Below, one piece after another: positions 11,901-21,011 of a DNA stretch of 64,000 nucleotides (position 1 is the first letter of the stretch; the number at the start of each line of letters is the position of its first letter). The position numbers were made by a program, and so were the translations under genes. Origin of the DNA: VAZQ01 sp963739175 (lineage in GTDB: Bacteria > Pseudomonadota > Alphaproteobacteria > Rhizobiales > Xanthobacteraceae); contig CAVTZH010000001.1 of NCBI GenBank assembly GCA_963739175.1, forward strand, positions 372,001-436,000, written 5' to 3'. The notes beneath the pieces were generated by a model. That model worked only from the letters and a program-made list of their open reading frames with translations, was not told the DNA's origin and ran no database searches.

Positions 11901-13789
11901 TGGCGCGATCCCGTCTTGGCGGCGCGCTGCGCGTCCCACCACCAGACGGTCGGGAACGCCGCTCCCCCGTAGCGCGGCATGTTCTCGGGATGGCCGAAGC
12001 GATCCCAGCGCGCGGTGCGGACCTTGCCGTAGGTCCATTGCGGCACGACGAAGTGGTGGTGCATTAGCACGCGGTCCAGCGCCTTGGTGGCAGCGACGAG
12101 ATCGGCGCGGTTCTTGGCGAAGATCACCCGATCAATCAGCGCGTCGATCGCCGGATCCTTGATGCCGATGAGATTGCGCGAGCCAGGCTGGTCGGCGGCG
12201 GCCGAGCCCCAGTAGTTGCGCTGCTCGTTGCCCGGCGACAGCGACTGGCCCCAGGAGCCGATGACCGCGTCGTAGTCCCAGGAGCGCAAACGGTTCTCGT
12301 ATTGCGCATCGTCGACGGTGCGCGCGGTGACGGTCACGCCGAGACGCTCGAGCCCCGGCTTGTAGAACAGAATCACGCGTTCGAAGCTCGGGCTCTCGGT
12401 CAGGAATTCCACCGTCATCGGCTCTTTAGTCTTCACCGACACCAGCCGGCGGTCGCGGATTTCCCAACCGGCGTCCTTCAAGAGCCGCACGCCCTCGCGC
12501 AGGTTGGCGCGAACGTTCTCCGGATTGCCGCCGGTCGGATTGGTGTAGGGCGTGGTGAACACGGTGTCCGGCACCTTGCCGCGCACGGTCTCAAGGATCG
12601 CGAGTTCCTCGCCTTCCGGCAAGCCGCGCGATGCGAGCTCGGTGCCTTCGAAATAGCTCGCGACGCGCGAATATTGCCCGAAGAAGAGTTGCTTGTTCAT
12701 CTCCTCGAAATCGAACGCATAGTTGAACGCGCGGCGCACCCTGGGGTCGGCGAATTTGGCGCGGCGCGTGTTGAACACGAAGGCCTGCATTCCGCCCGAG
12801 TTGCGGATCGGAAATTCTTCCAGGATCACGCGCTTCTCGGTACGCGCTGGGAAGTCGTAGCGCGTCGCCCAGTTGAGCGCCGAATTCTCGGTACGCCAGT
12901 CAATACCGTCGCCGCGGAACGCTTCGAGCGCGACCGTAGTGTCACGGAAATACTCGAAGCGGACCTCCTCGAAATTGTCGCGGCCGACGTTCACGTTGAG
13001 GTCCTTGCCCCAATAGTCCTTCACGCGTTCGTAGACGACGTTGCGGCCAGCGGCGAAGCTCTTCACGCGATAGGGGCCGGAGCCTAGCGGCGGCTCAAGT
13101 CTGGTCTGACCGATATCGCGCTTGTTGCCGTTGGCGTCGGTGCCTTCCCACCAGTGCTTGGGCAGCACATAGAGCTGGCCAACGATCAGCGGCAGCTCGC
13201 GATTGCCGGGGCCGTCGAAGGTGAAGGTCACGTCGCGCTCGCCAGTCTTCTCGGCCTTGGTGACGTGGCGGTAGTACGCGGCATATTGCGGATGATGCTT
13301 CTTGAAGGATTCGATCGAGAAGATCACGTCCTCGACGGTGACCGGCTTGCCGTCGTGCCAGCGCGCATCGGCGCGCAGCCGATAGGTCGCGCTCGAAAAG
13401 TCCGGCGGATGTTTTACGGACTCGGCCAACAGGCCGTATTCGGTGGACACCTCGTCGAGCGCGTCCGCCATCAGCGTGCTGTAGAGGAGGTTCAGTCCTG
13501 CGGCTATCGAACCGCGCACGCCCGACACCGCCATGTTGAAATTGTCGAAGCCGCCGATCGTGCTCATCCGCGCCGTGCCGGCTTTCGGCGCCTGCGGATT
13601 GACGAAGTCGAAATGCTTGAAGCCCGCCGGATACTTGACCTCGCCGAACAGCGAGAGGGCGTGACGCCACTCGTCGGCTTGCTGAGCGGAAGCCGGCGCC
13701 GTGAGCGGCGTCAGGCCCAGCGTGTCGAGCGCGGGCGCGGCGAGCGCAACAGCGCTGCCACGGAGGACGGATCGGCGGGAAAGCTTCAT
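11897..13789 (-). CDS. Periplasmic peptide-binding protein YejA-like, first copy, Tat signal
   Basis: First gene of the yej operon, 630 residues, paralogous to the next receptor (FGEVKYPAGFKHFDFVNPQA; VRRAFNYAFDFEEMNKQLFF). ATG at 13789 is chosen over one 13 codons upstream because GGAG lies at the right distance and the protein then begins MKLSRRSVLRGSAVALAAP, a twin-arginine signal. The operon promoter should lie in 13790-13962. Two tandem YejA-type receptors suggest broadened peptide range; actual ligands are unknown. Confidence 0.93.
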   Translation of the reverse strand: MKLSRRSVLRGSAVALAAPALDTLGLTPLTAPASAQQADEWRHALSLFGEVKYPAGFKHFDFVNPQAPKAGTARMSTIGGFDNFNMAVSGVRGSIAAGLNLLYSTLMADALDEVSTEYGLLAESVKHPPDFSSATYRLRADARWHDGKPVTVEDVIFSIESFKKHHPQYAAYYRHVTKAEKTGERDVTFTFDGPGNRELPLIVGQLYVLPKHWWEGTDANGNKRDIGQTRLEPPLGSGPYRVKSFAAGRNVVYERVKDYWGKDLNVNVGRDNFEEVRFEYFRDTTVALEAFRGDGIDWRTENSALNWATRYDFPARTEKRVILEEFPIRNSGGMQAFVFNTRRAKFADPRVRRAFNYAFDFEEMNKQLFFGQYSRVASYFEGTELASRGLPEGEELAILETVRGKVPDTVFTTPYTNPTGGNPENVRANLREGVRLLKDAGWEIRDRRLVSVKTKEPMTVEFLTESPSFERVILFYKPGLERLGVTVTARTVDDAQYENRLRSWDYDAVIGSWGQSLSPGNEQRNYWGSAAADQPGSRNLIGIKDPAIDALIDRVIFAKNRADLVAATKALDRVLMHHHFVVPQWTYGKVRTARWDRFGHPENMPRYGGAAFPTVWWWDAQRAAKTGSRQ

Positions 13790-13962
13790 GGATGCTCCAA
13801 ACCAGCGGGTCGGGATTACCGTTTGCACGGATTATGTCCGAAATCCGGTGCCCCGCCCACAACGAGCGGGCGACACCGGACAGTCGCAGCATCACAAATA
13901 TGTGGCTGGGAACCCGCCCGCCAAGCGCGCGGATGCGATCGTTTCCTTACGAAATCGTTAGG

Positions 13963-14517
13963 TTACTTGGCCTGCGCGGCCTTCAGGTTCTTCGGATTGT
14001 CCGACTTGCTGTTGAGGTAGAGGATCAAGTCGGCGCGCTCGCCCGCCCGGTTGATGCCGGGGAAGGACATGGTGGTGCCGGGAGCCATGGCCTTCGGATT
14101 CTTGACGAAGTCGCTGAGCTCCTGGGCGGTCCAGGGACCTTTCATCGCCTTCTTGAAGGCGGCCGAATAATTGAAGCCCGGCACGGTGCCCTTCTCGCGG
14201 CCGATCACACCGTAGAGGTTGGGGCCGACCAGGTTGCGGCCGCCCTTGTCGAAGGTGTGGCAGGCGATGCACTTGTTGTGGGACACCTCGCCGCGCGCGA
14301 GGTCGGCGCTGGCCAGGAGCTGCTCGACCGGCGGATCCTGCTGCGCCGGCGCGTCCTTCTGGTCACCTGCCGGTTTCTCGGGCACCGCGATGACGTAGCC
14401 CGGCTTGGCCGGCTGCGCCGGATGGAAGATCGCATTGGCCGCGATGTTCAAGGACAGGAGGCCCAGACAGGTGCCCAGGATGGCGCCCATGATCTTGTTG
14501 AGTTCAAACGAGTCCAT
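13963..14517 (-). CDS. cycM: Membrane-anchored cytochrome c (CycM/c552 type)
   Basis: Class I c-type cytochrome held to the periplasmic face by an uncleaved N-terminal helix (about residues 8-30), 184 residues, the usual length of CycM. Heme attachment is at CIACH (83-87) and the sixth-ligand Met is in APGTTMSFPG. In Bradyrhizobium CycM carries electrons from the bc1 complex to the aa3 oxidase; the same role is inferred here. It is divergent from kdsB, with 167 bases between them that must hold both promoters. Confidence 0.92.
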   Translation of the reverse strand: MDSFELNKIMGAILGTCLGLLSLNIAANAIFHPAQPAKPGYVIAVPEKPAGDQKDAPAQQDPPVEQLLASADLARGEVSHNKCIACHTFDKGGRNLVGPNLYGVIGREKGTVPGFNYSAAFKKAMKGPWTAQELSDFVKNPKAMAPGTTMSFPGINRAGERADLILYLNSKSDNPKNLKAAQAK

Positions 14518-14684
14518 CGCGTCGAGGCTCCAAACGCGGCAAAGGAAGGCCGCAGCGAGGGTGCGGCGGCGGATGGATAACCGGTTTGCCTAGGCTCTGG
14601 CAACCCGTATAAACGGCCAATCCATAGTGCATTTTGCTGGTTTCAGCCGTGCGACACGTTGATCGGACGGCCGATTCATAACCC

Positions 14685-15429
14685 ATGGCCGAACACCACG
14701 TCCTCACCATCATTCCCGCCCGGATGGCCTCGACCCGGCTGCCGGGCAAGCCCTTGGCCGACATCGCCGGCACGCCGATGATCGTGCACGTGCTGCGGCG
14801 CGCCGAGGCCGCCCAGACCGGGCCGGTGGTGGTCGCGACCGATTCCGAGGCGATCTTCGCCTGCGTCGAGAAGGCCGGCGGGCGCGCCGTGATGACCCGC
14901 GCCGACCATGTCTCGGGCTCCGACCGCATTTTCGAGGCGCTGGCGGCCGCCGATCCGGAGGGGCGCTGCAATATCGTGCTGAACGTGCAGGGCGACCTGC
15001 CGACGATCGACGCCGCCGACATCCGCGCCGCGCTCGCGCCGCTCGCCGATCCGGCGGTCGACATCGCCACGCTGGCGGCGGAGATCGTGCGGGGCGACGA
15101 ACGCACCAATCCGAACGTGGTGAAGGTGGTCGGCTCGCCCATTTCACCGAAGCGGCTGCGGGCGCTCTATTTCACGCGCGCGACGGCGCCCGCCGGGGAC
15201 GGGCCGCTCTACCACCACATCGGGCTCTATGCCTATCGCCGCGCCGCGCTCAAGCGGTTCGTGGCGCTGCCGCCCTCACCGCTCGAACTGCGCGAGAAGC
15301 TCGAGCAGCTGCGCGCGCTGGAGGCCGGCATGCGGATCGACGTCGCCCTGGTCGGCGGCGTGCCGCTCGGCGTCGATACCGAGGAAGACCTCGAGCGGCG
15401 CGCGCGAGTTGCTCTCGCGGACCCGTTGA
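14685..15429 (+). CDS. kdsB: 3-deoxy-manno-octulosonate cytidylyltransferase (frame break near the 3' end)
   Basis: CMP-Kdo synthetase, activates Kdo for lipopolysaccharide core synthesis in the cytosol. Motifs: IPARMASTRLPGKPLADI at the nucleotide-binding N-terminus, NVQGDLP near residue 104, and HHIGLYAYRR. As written, the frame runs on without a stop into the downstream dehydratase, mimicking a fusion. Removing one base in the GC-alternating run near 15397-15405 gives the expected kdsB ending (ERARELLSRTR, stop at 15427-15429), about 247 residues, the normal family length. I therefore treat the fusion as artificial. Confidence 0.9.
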
Positions 15430-15461
15430 CGGGGGTCCGCCACGCGGGTACCGGAACTGCC

Positions 15462-16322
15462 ATGATCAATCCGAAGAAAGTCGCATTCCAGGGCGAGCGG
15501 GGGGCGAATTCGCACCTCGCGATCCGCGAAGTCTATCCGAAGGCGGAGGCCCTGCCCTGCGCCACGTTCGAGGACGCGTTCGCGGCGATCGCATCCGGCG
15601 AGGCCGACCTCGGCATGATCCCGATCGAGAACTCGGTCGCGGGGCGCGTGGCCGACATCCACCACCTGATGCCGGAGTCGGGGCTGCACATCATCGCCGA
15701 GCACTTCATGCCGGTGCGCCACCAGTTGCTGGCTGTGAAGGGCGCCACCCGCGATGGCATCAAGACCGTCGAGAGCCACGTGCATGCGCTCGGGCAGTGC
15801 CGCAAGGTGATCCGGCAACTCGGCATCAGGCCGATCGTCGCCGCCGACACCGCCGGCTCAGCACGCGAGATTGCCGAAGCTGGCGACAAGACGCGCGCGG
15901 CGATCGCCACGCGGCTGGCTGCAGAAATCTACAAGCTCGCAATCCTCGCCGAGGACATCGAGGACGAGTCCCACAACACCACGCGCTTCATCGTGCTCGC
16001 GCGCGAAGCCAATTGGGCGAAGAACGGCACCGGGCCGATGATCACGACGTTCCTGTTCCGGGTGCGCAACGTGCCGGCGGCGCTCTACAAGACGCTCGGC
16101 GGTTTCGCCACCAACGGCGTCAACATGACCAAGCTCGAAAGCTACATGGTCGAAGGCAATTTCTTCGCGACGCAGTTCTATGCCGACGTCGAAGGCCATC
16201 CCGAGGACAAGAACCTCGTGCTCGCGTTCGAGGAGCTGTCGTTCTATTCGAAGGAAATGAAGATCCTCGGCGTCTATCCGGCGCATGCGTTCCGCGCGAC
16301 TTTTGAGGAAGCGGCGGACTGA
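15462..16322 (+). CDS. pheA: Prephenate dehydratase with ACT domain
   Basis: Converts prephenate to phenylpyruvate in phenylalanine synthesis. The 286-residue protein (ATG at 15462) has the catalytic domain with VAFQGERGANSHLAI at the start, IPIENSVAGRV, ESHVHALGQC and the catalytic Thr in NTTRFIVLA, followed by an ACT regulatory domain (FRVRNVPAALYKTLGGFATN and KLESYMVEG) expected to sense phenylalanine. It lies 32 bases after the restored kdsB stop, a kdsB-pheA order I recall from related Rhizobiales. Monofunctional: no chorismate mutase domain is present. Confidence 0.95.
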   Translation: MINPKKVAFQGERGANSHLAIREVYPKAEALPCATFEDAFAAIASGEADLGMIPIENSVAGRVADIHHLMPESGLHIIAEHFMPVRHQLLAVKGATRDGIKTVESHVHALGQCRKVIRQLGIRPIVAADTAGSAREIAEAGDKTRAAIATRLAAEIYKLAILAEDIEDESHNTTRFIVLAREANWAKNGTGPMITTFLFRVRNVPAALYKTLGGFATNGVNMTKLESYMVEGNFFATQFYADVEGHPEDKNLVLAFEELSFYSKEMKILGVYPAHAFRATFEEAAD

Positions 16323-16344
16323 CCTGTCCCGGAATCAGCCGGTT

Positions 16345-16360
16345 TGTGACGGCCGTCACA
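16345..16360. promoter_or_regulatory. Perfect 16-bp palindrome matching the CRP-type site pattern
   Basis: TGTGACGGCCGTCACA is a perfect palindrome and fits TGTGA-N6-TCACA, the pattern recognised by CRP/FNR-family regulators. It lies 95 bases before the ATG of the small membrane protein gene and 22 bases after the pheA stop, so it could control that gene. Binding is inferred from sequence only. Confidence 0.45.
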
Positions 16361-16455
16361 TCGCGCCTTTGCTGCGACCCTTTAGGTTCTCCCCATCCGA
16401 GATGAGGCTGCGCAACCGTTCGCGCCTCTCTTCAGACGGAACGGAGGAGACCATC

Positions 16456-16659
16456 ATGATCCGCGCGGCAACCCCCAAAGGCATCCTCGACATCGTTGCT
16501 TGGCTGGTGGTGAGCCTGTTGATCGGCGCGCTCGCCATGAAAATCGCGAAGCGCATGGGCGCGCCAATGGAATTCCGACTGCTGGCCTTCGCCTTACTCA
16601 CGGGCGTGACATTCGCGATCTGGCATGTCGGCCGCAGTTTTGGAACGAAGGCCGACTGA
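16456..16659 (+). CDS. Small membrane protein of unknown function (67 aa)
   Basis: Two predicted membrane helices (DIVAWLVVSLLIGALAMKIA and FRLLAFALLTGVTFAIWHV) joined by a short basic loop, with little else. A good ribosome-binding site (GGAGGAG) precedes ATG 16456. It stands alone on the plus strand, just downstream of the CRP-like palindrome, and ends two bases before the phosphomannomutase stop on the other strand. I do not recognise the family. Confidence 0.65.
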   Translation: MIRAATPKGILDIVAWLVVSLLIGALAMKIAKRMGAPMEFRLLAFALLTGVTFAIWHVGRSFGTKAD

Positions 16660-16661
16660 GC

Positions 16662-18161
16662 CTAGATCGTCTGATTGTATTCGCCGACGTCCGGATGCGT
16701 GCGCAGCACCGCATCCACCGCCTTGAACATGTCGCGCATCCGCGCCTCCGACACCGGGCTTTCGACCACCACCACCAGCTCGGGCTTGTTCGACGAGGCG
16801 CGCACCAGTCCCCAGGTGCCGTCCTCGACGGTGACGCGCACGCCGTTGACGGTGACCAGATCGCGGATGCCCTGCCCCGCGACCTTGTCGCCCTTTTTCT
16901 GCGCGCCTTCGAAATGCGCGACCACCTTGTCGACGATGCCGTATTTGATCTCGTCGGCGCAGTGCGGCGACATGGTCGGCGACGACCAGGTCTTCGGCAG
17001 CGCGTTCTTGAGATCGGCCATGCTCTTCGCGGGATTGCGGTCGAGCATGTCGCAGACCGCCAGCGCGAAGATCAGGCCGTCGTCGTAGCCGCGGCCGAGC
17101 GGCTTGTTGAAGAAGAAATGCCCCGATTTCTCGAAGCCCGCCACGGCGCCGATCTCGTTGACGCGGCGCTTCATGTAGGAATGCCCGGTCTTCCAGTAGT
17201 CGGTCTTGGCGCCCTGCTTCTGCAGCACCGGATCGGTCATGAACAGGCCGGTCGATTTCACGTCGACGACAAAGATCGCGCCCTTCTGTTGCGCCGAGAT
17301 ATCGCGCGCCAGCATCACACCGACCTTGTCGGCGAAAATCTCCTCGCCGTCGTTGTCGACGACGCCGCAACGGTCGCCGTCGCCGTCGAAACCGAGCGCC
17401 ACGTCCGCCTTGTGCGCGCGCACCGCGTCGGCCATGGCATGCAGCATCTTCATGTCTTCGGTGTTGGGATTGTAGCGCGGGAAGGTGTGGTCGAGCTCGC
17501 AGTCGAGCGGGATCACCTCGCAGCCGACCGCCTCGAGCACGCGCGGCGCAAACGCGCCGGCGGTGCCGTTGCCGCAGGCGCACACGACCTTGAGGTGACG
17601 CTTGAGCTTCGGCCGCTTGATCAGGTCGGCGATGTAGCGCTCCGGGAAATTCTGGTGGAACACGAATTCGCCGCCGCCGCGCGCATCGAAGCGTGCGTTG
17701 AGCACGATGTCCTTCAGGCGCGTCATCTCGTCAGGGCCGAAGGTGAGCGGACGGTGCGCGCCCATCTTCACGCCGGTCCAGCCGTTGTCGTTGTGCGAGG
17801 CCGTGACCATCGCCACGCACGGCACGTCGAGATCGAACTGCGCGAAATAGGCCATCGGCGTCACGCAAAGGCCGATGTCGTGCACCTTGCAGCCGGCGGC
17901 GAGCAGGCCCGACACCAGCGAATTCTTCACCGAGGAGGAATAGCCGCGGAAATCGTGGCCGGTGACGATCTCGGGCTTCACGCCGAGCTCCCGGATCAGC
18001 GTGCCGAGGCCGAGGCCCAGCGCCTGCACGCCCATCAGGTTGATTTCGCTGCCGAGCAGCCAGCGCGCGTCATATTCGCGGAAGCCGGTGGGCTTCACCA
18101 GCGGCTCGGATTCATAGGCGTAGGTATTGGGGGTGAGCGACGGCTTGGGCTTGGGGAACAT
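16662..18161 (-). CDS. Phosphomannomutase/phosphoglucomutase
   Basis: Interconverts hexose 6- and 1-phosphates for nucleotide-sugar and polysaccharide synthesis; 499 residues in the four-domain alpha-D-phosphohexomutase fold. Active-site phosphoserine loop VTASHNDNGWTG, metal-binding loop GFDGDGDRCGVVD, sugar-recognition stretch GFEKSGHFFF, and phosphate-binding region near the C-terminus (VRASSNKPELVVVVES) are all visible. It resembles AlgC/ManB-type enzymes, so mannose versus glucose preference is open. Intact. Confidence 0.93.
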   Translation of the reverse strand: MFPKPKPSLTPNTYAYESEPLVKPTGFREYDARWLLGSEINLMGVQALGLGLGTLIRELGVKPEIVTGHDFRGYSSSVKNSLVSGLLAAGCKVHDIGLCVTPMAYFAQFDLDVPCVAMVTASHNDNGWTGVKMGAHRPLTFGPDEMTRLKDIVLNARFDARGGGEFVFHQNFPERYIADLIKRPKLKRHLKVVCACGNGTAGAFAPRVLEAVGCEVIPLDCELDHTFPRYNPNTEDMKMLHAMADAVRAHKADVALGFDGDGDRCGVVDNDGEEIFADKVGVMLARDISAQQKGAIFVVDVKSTGLFMTDPVLQKQGAKTDYWKTGHSYMKRRVNEIGAVAGFEKSGHFFFNKPLGRGYDDGLIFALAVCDMLDRNPAKSMADLKNALPKTWSSPTMSPHCADEIKYGIVDKVVAHFEGAQKKGDKVAGQGIRDLVTVNGVRVTVEDGTWGLVRASSNKPELVVVVESPVSEARMRDMFKAVDAVLRTHPDVGEYNQTI

Positions 18162-18248
18162 TCACGGCTCTCGGTTGGCACCGGCGCCGAGGACATAGCC
18201 TATGCGACGGACGCGGGGAAGTGGCGCGTGCGACCGACATCGAATTCG

Positions 18249-19272
18249 TCACCGCACCTCAGCCAGCAGCCGCTCGTAGAACACCGCCGCCTGGGCAATC
18301 GTGTCCTTCGGCAGTCCGACCACCTTGGCGACGCTCGCCGCCAGCGTCGCGCCGTCAAGCGGAGCGAGGCGGATATTGCCCTTGGCAATGGTGCGCTTGA
18401 ACTCGGGATCGTCGAGCATCGTCTGGAACGCGGCGCGCCAGAGCGCGACGCGGTGCTGCGGGAACGCCGGGCGGAAACGCGAAGGCGCGGCCGATCTCGG
18501 CGCCGATGGTATAGATCTGCAGGAACGCCTTCTCGGCGTCGTTGCGGCCGAACTCGGTGATCGACGGAATGGCGGCGAGCTCCGGCGGCCGCGTCATGCC
18601 GTAGATGTAAAGCGGATGGATCGCCCCGGCGCGGTACTGGTCGCCGTAGCGTTCGATGATCCCGTCCCAGCTCGTGGTCACCACGTCGACCTCGCCGCGC
18701 TCCCAGGCGATGCGCGCCTCGCTGGTGCCCTTGTAGCCGGTGACGATCTTGAATTTCGTCCCGGCCACCGCATTGAGGATGCGCGGATTGAGGCCGGTCG
18801 GATTGGTCACGCCGGAAGCGCCGGCGATCAGCTCGCGACGCTTGGCGTCCTCGAGCGTGCGCGCCTTCGACTGGCTCGAGGCCACGCCGACCTGCACCAC
18901 GCTCGCCATGCGGCCGATCCACTGGAAGCGGCCGGGATCGAACTGCGCCCGTGGATTGAGCAACCCGTCCTGCACGATGTTGGCATGCGGCAGCGACAGC
19001 ACGGTGCCGTCCTGCGGGGCGATCTTGGCGAGATGATTGAGCGCCACCAGGCCACCGCCGCCCAGCATGGTCTGCACGATCACGGTGGGGCGTCCGGGGA
19101 TGAAGCGGCCGATGTGCTGCGCCATCAACTGCGCGTAGGCGCCGTATTCGCCGGCGGTGGTGGTGCCGATGATGATCCGCACGGTCTTGCCGGCATAGAA
19201 ATCGTCGTCCGCGGCCGCCGCGTGCGCGGACAACAGCAGCGCGGCGAAGGCGATGAGCGGCGCGCGCACCAT
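18249..19272 (-). CDS. TctC/Bug-type solute receptor, subgroup A (one frame break)
   Basis: Periplasmic receptor related to tripartite tricarboxylate transporters. ATG 19272 begins a signal peptide (MVRAPLIAFAALLLSAHAAA), then FYAGKTVRIIIGTTTAGEYG and GTKFKIVTGYKGTSEARIAW, as in the subgroup-A paralogues at 48.1 and 50.2 kb. The frame breaks at a GGG at 18460-18462; removing one base continues PPGVPQHRVALWRAAFQTML and ends at 18249, for about 340 residues. It starts eight bases after the stop of the upstream receptor gene, so both form one transcript. Ligand unknown. Confidence 0.85.
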
Positions 19273-19280
19273 CCGCCCGC

Positions 19281-20231
19281 TCAATCGAGCTTGATGTTGA
19301 GGCGACGGATGACGGGAGACCAATCGTCGCTGGTCTTGCGCATCGCCCGGATCATGTCCTCGGACGTGGTCGGCGTCGGATCGAAGCCGATCTTGGCGAA
19401 GCGCTCGTTCAACGACGGATCGCCGACGATCTTGCGCAGCTCGGCGCTCAACACCGATACCACGTCCTTCGGCGTCGCCGCCGGCGCGAACAGGAGGAAT
19501 TGCACGCCGGCATCGAGTTCCGGCAGCCCCTGCTCGACCGTGGTCGGCACGTTCGGCACCAGCCCCGAGCGCGTGGCTTGGATCACCGCGATGCCCTTGA
19601 GCTTGCCCTCATTGACCAGCGGCAGCACCGAGCCGGCGGCGAAACTGCCGAAATCGACCCGCCCGGTGATCAGATCGGTCGAGGCTTGCGCACCGCCCTT
19701 GTAGGCAACGTGCACGACCTTGGTCTGCAGGCGCTGGCCCATTTCCTCGACGGCAAGATGCTGCAACAGGCCGTAGCCGGCGGTGCTGAATGTGAGACCG
19801 TCTGGCTTGCTCTTGGCCCATGCGATCAGGCCCTTGATGTCGTTCGGCGGGTTGGCGCTGGCGGTGATCAGCAGCGTCGGCGTCACGCCGATGCCGCCGA
19901 TCGGGATCAGGTCCTTGATCGGATCGTATCCGAGCTTGGCGAAGCTCGCCGGAAAGGTAGCGATCACGGTCGCGTTGATCAGCAGCGTGCAGCCGTCCGG
20001 CGCCGCTGCAATGACGGCCATGGTCCCGACATTGCCCGTAGCTCCCGCCCGGTTTTCAATGATCACCGATTTCTTCAGCGCCGGCTCGAGCCGCTGCGCG
20101 ACCAGCCGCGCGGCGACATCCGTCGCTCCACCTGCCGGATACGGAACGACCAGCCTGACTTGCGGGCATTGGATTTGGCCGAACGCGCTTGACGCAAGGC
20201 AGCTTGCCAACAGAGCCAAGACCCATCGCAT
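19281..20231 (-). CDS. TctC/Bug-type solute receptor, subgroup B
   Basis: Bug-family periplasmic receptor, 316 residues with a cleavable signal peptide (MRWVLALLASCLASSAFGQ). Family stretches: VRLVVPYPAGGATDVAARLV near the mature start and a glycine-rich ligand loop around HVAYKGGAQASTDLITGRVD. It precedes the subgroup-A receptor in the same operon. No TctA/TctB membrane subunit lies nearby, so it may serve a transporter elsewhere or act as a sensor. Intact. Confidence 0.9.
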   Translation of the reverse strand: MRWVLALLASCLASSAFGQIQCPQVRLVVPYPAGGATDVAARLVAQRLEPALKKSVIIENRAGATGNVGTMAVIAAAPDGCTLLINATVIATFPASFAKLGYDPIKDLIPIGGIGVTPTLLITASANPPNDIKGLIAWAKSKPDGLTFSTAGYGLLQHLAVEEMGQRLQTKVVHVAYKGGAQASTDLITGRVDFGSFAAGSVLPLVNEGKLKGIAVIQATRSGLVPNVPTTVEQGLPELDAGVQFLLFAPAATPKDVVSVLSAELRKIVGDPSLNERFAKIGFDPTPTTSEDMIRAMRKTSDDWSPVIRRLNIKLD

Positions 20232-20365
20232 CGCATCCCTCCCGGAGCCGCGACCTCGTGCAGATGCGGCATCAGGATGTCAGGAATAGCGGCACAGGAG
20301 AAGGGCTGCAGCGGGCGCCTGCCGCCCGGGTCAAACACAACGATCCGGAGTGGGAGGGGCGAGCC

Positions 20366-20896
20366 CTACTGCTCGATCACGAGCTTGCCGCGCTCGTGCG
20401 TCCAGCGCACGCGCGACAGGAACGACATGCCGAGCAGGTTGACGCCGAGCCCTTGATCGGAATGCACGATCGCCGGCACGTCACGGACGACGATGTCGCC
20501 GACCTCGACCGAGCGCAGTTGCACCAGCGCCGCCTTGGTGATGCCGTTGGCGGTCGAGACACGCACCGTGTAGTCGCTGGGCCGCGGATAGATACCGAGC
20601 CGCGCCGCCGCGCTCTCGCGCAGCGCGATGTGCGACGCGCCGGTGTCGACCAGGAACTCGATCCGGCGGCCGTCGACGCGGGCTTCGACCTCGAAATGTC
20701 CGTTGCGCGCTTTCGTCAGCACGACATTGCGCGCATACGGCGACGCCGACACCGGCGCGGGCGTCGGCTTCGCAGGCGTCGCGTTCATCGCGGTGGGCGT
20801 GGGCGAGCCCTGCTCGATCAGGCGGATGGTCACCACGCTGGCGACCATCAGGAGCACCGCGTAGCAGGCAATGCGGAGCATGAGCGATTGAAGCAT
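20366..20896 (-). CDS. TIGR02281-type clan AA aspartic protease, membrane-anchored
   Basis: Retropepsin-like aspartic protease of a bacterial single-domain family, 176 residues. An N-terminal membrane helix (about residues 5-27) anchors it, a Pro/Thr-rich linker follows, then the single catalytic motif FLVDTGASHI with Asp84 and the flap and C-terminal psi-loop region (LLGMSFLSRVRW). One catalytic Asp implies a homodimer. Substrates of this family are not known to me. It stands alone between the receptor operon and hrpB. Confidence 0.88.
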   Translation of the reverse strand: MLQSLMLRIACYAVLLMVASVVTIRLIEQGSPTPTAMNATPAKPTPAPVSASPYARNVVLTKARNGHFEVEARVDGRRIEFLVDTGASHIALRESAAARLGIYPRPSDYTVRVSTANGITKAALVQLRSVEVGDIVVRDVPAIVHSDQGLGVNLLGMSFLSRVRWTHERGKLVIEQ

Positions 20897-21011
20897 GGCT
20901 GTTTACTAAAACACTGCGCCCCAACGCCCGATGAATACCGGTATGGAATTGCCGGCGATTTGGCTGCGCTGGTGAACGATCTCTGAACGCGATCGAAGAA
21001 AGTCTCGGCGA

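Noticed and set aside
14685..16322. A 545-residue KdsB-prephenate dehydratase fusion enzyme
   Set aside because: Removing one base near 15400 restores a normal kdsB ending and stop, and the second enzyme has its own ATG and standard length. The window has many similar single-base breaks, so the fusion is most likely artificial.
16500..18560. Long antisense ORF of 686 codons opposite the phosphomannomutase
   Set aside because: High GC content removes stops from antisense frames; the sense protein has all catalytic motifs, and the antisense translation has only His/Arg/Glu-rich low-complexity sequence. The same applies to long ORFs opposite polA, hrpB and yejF.
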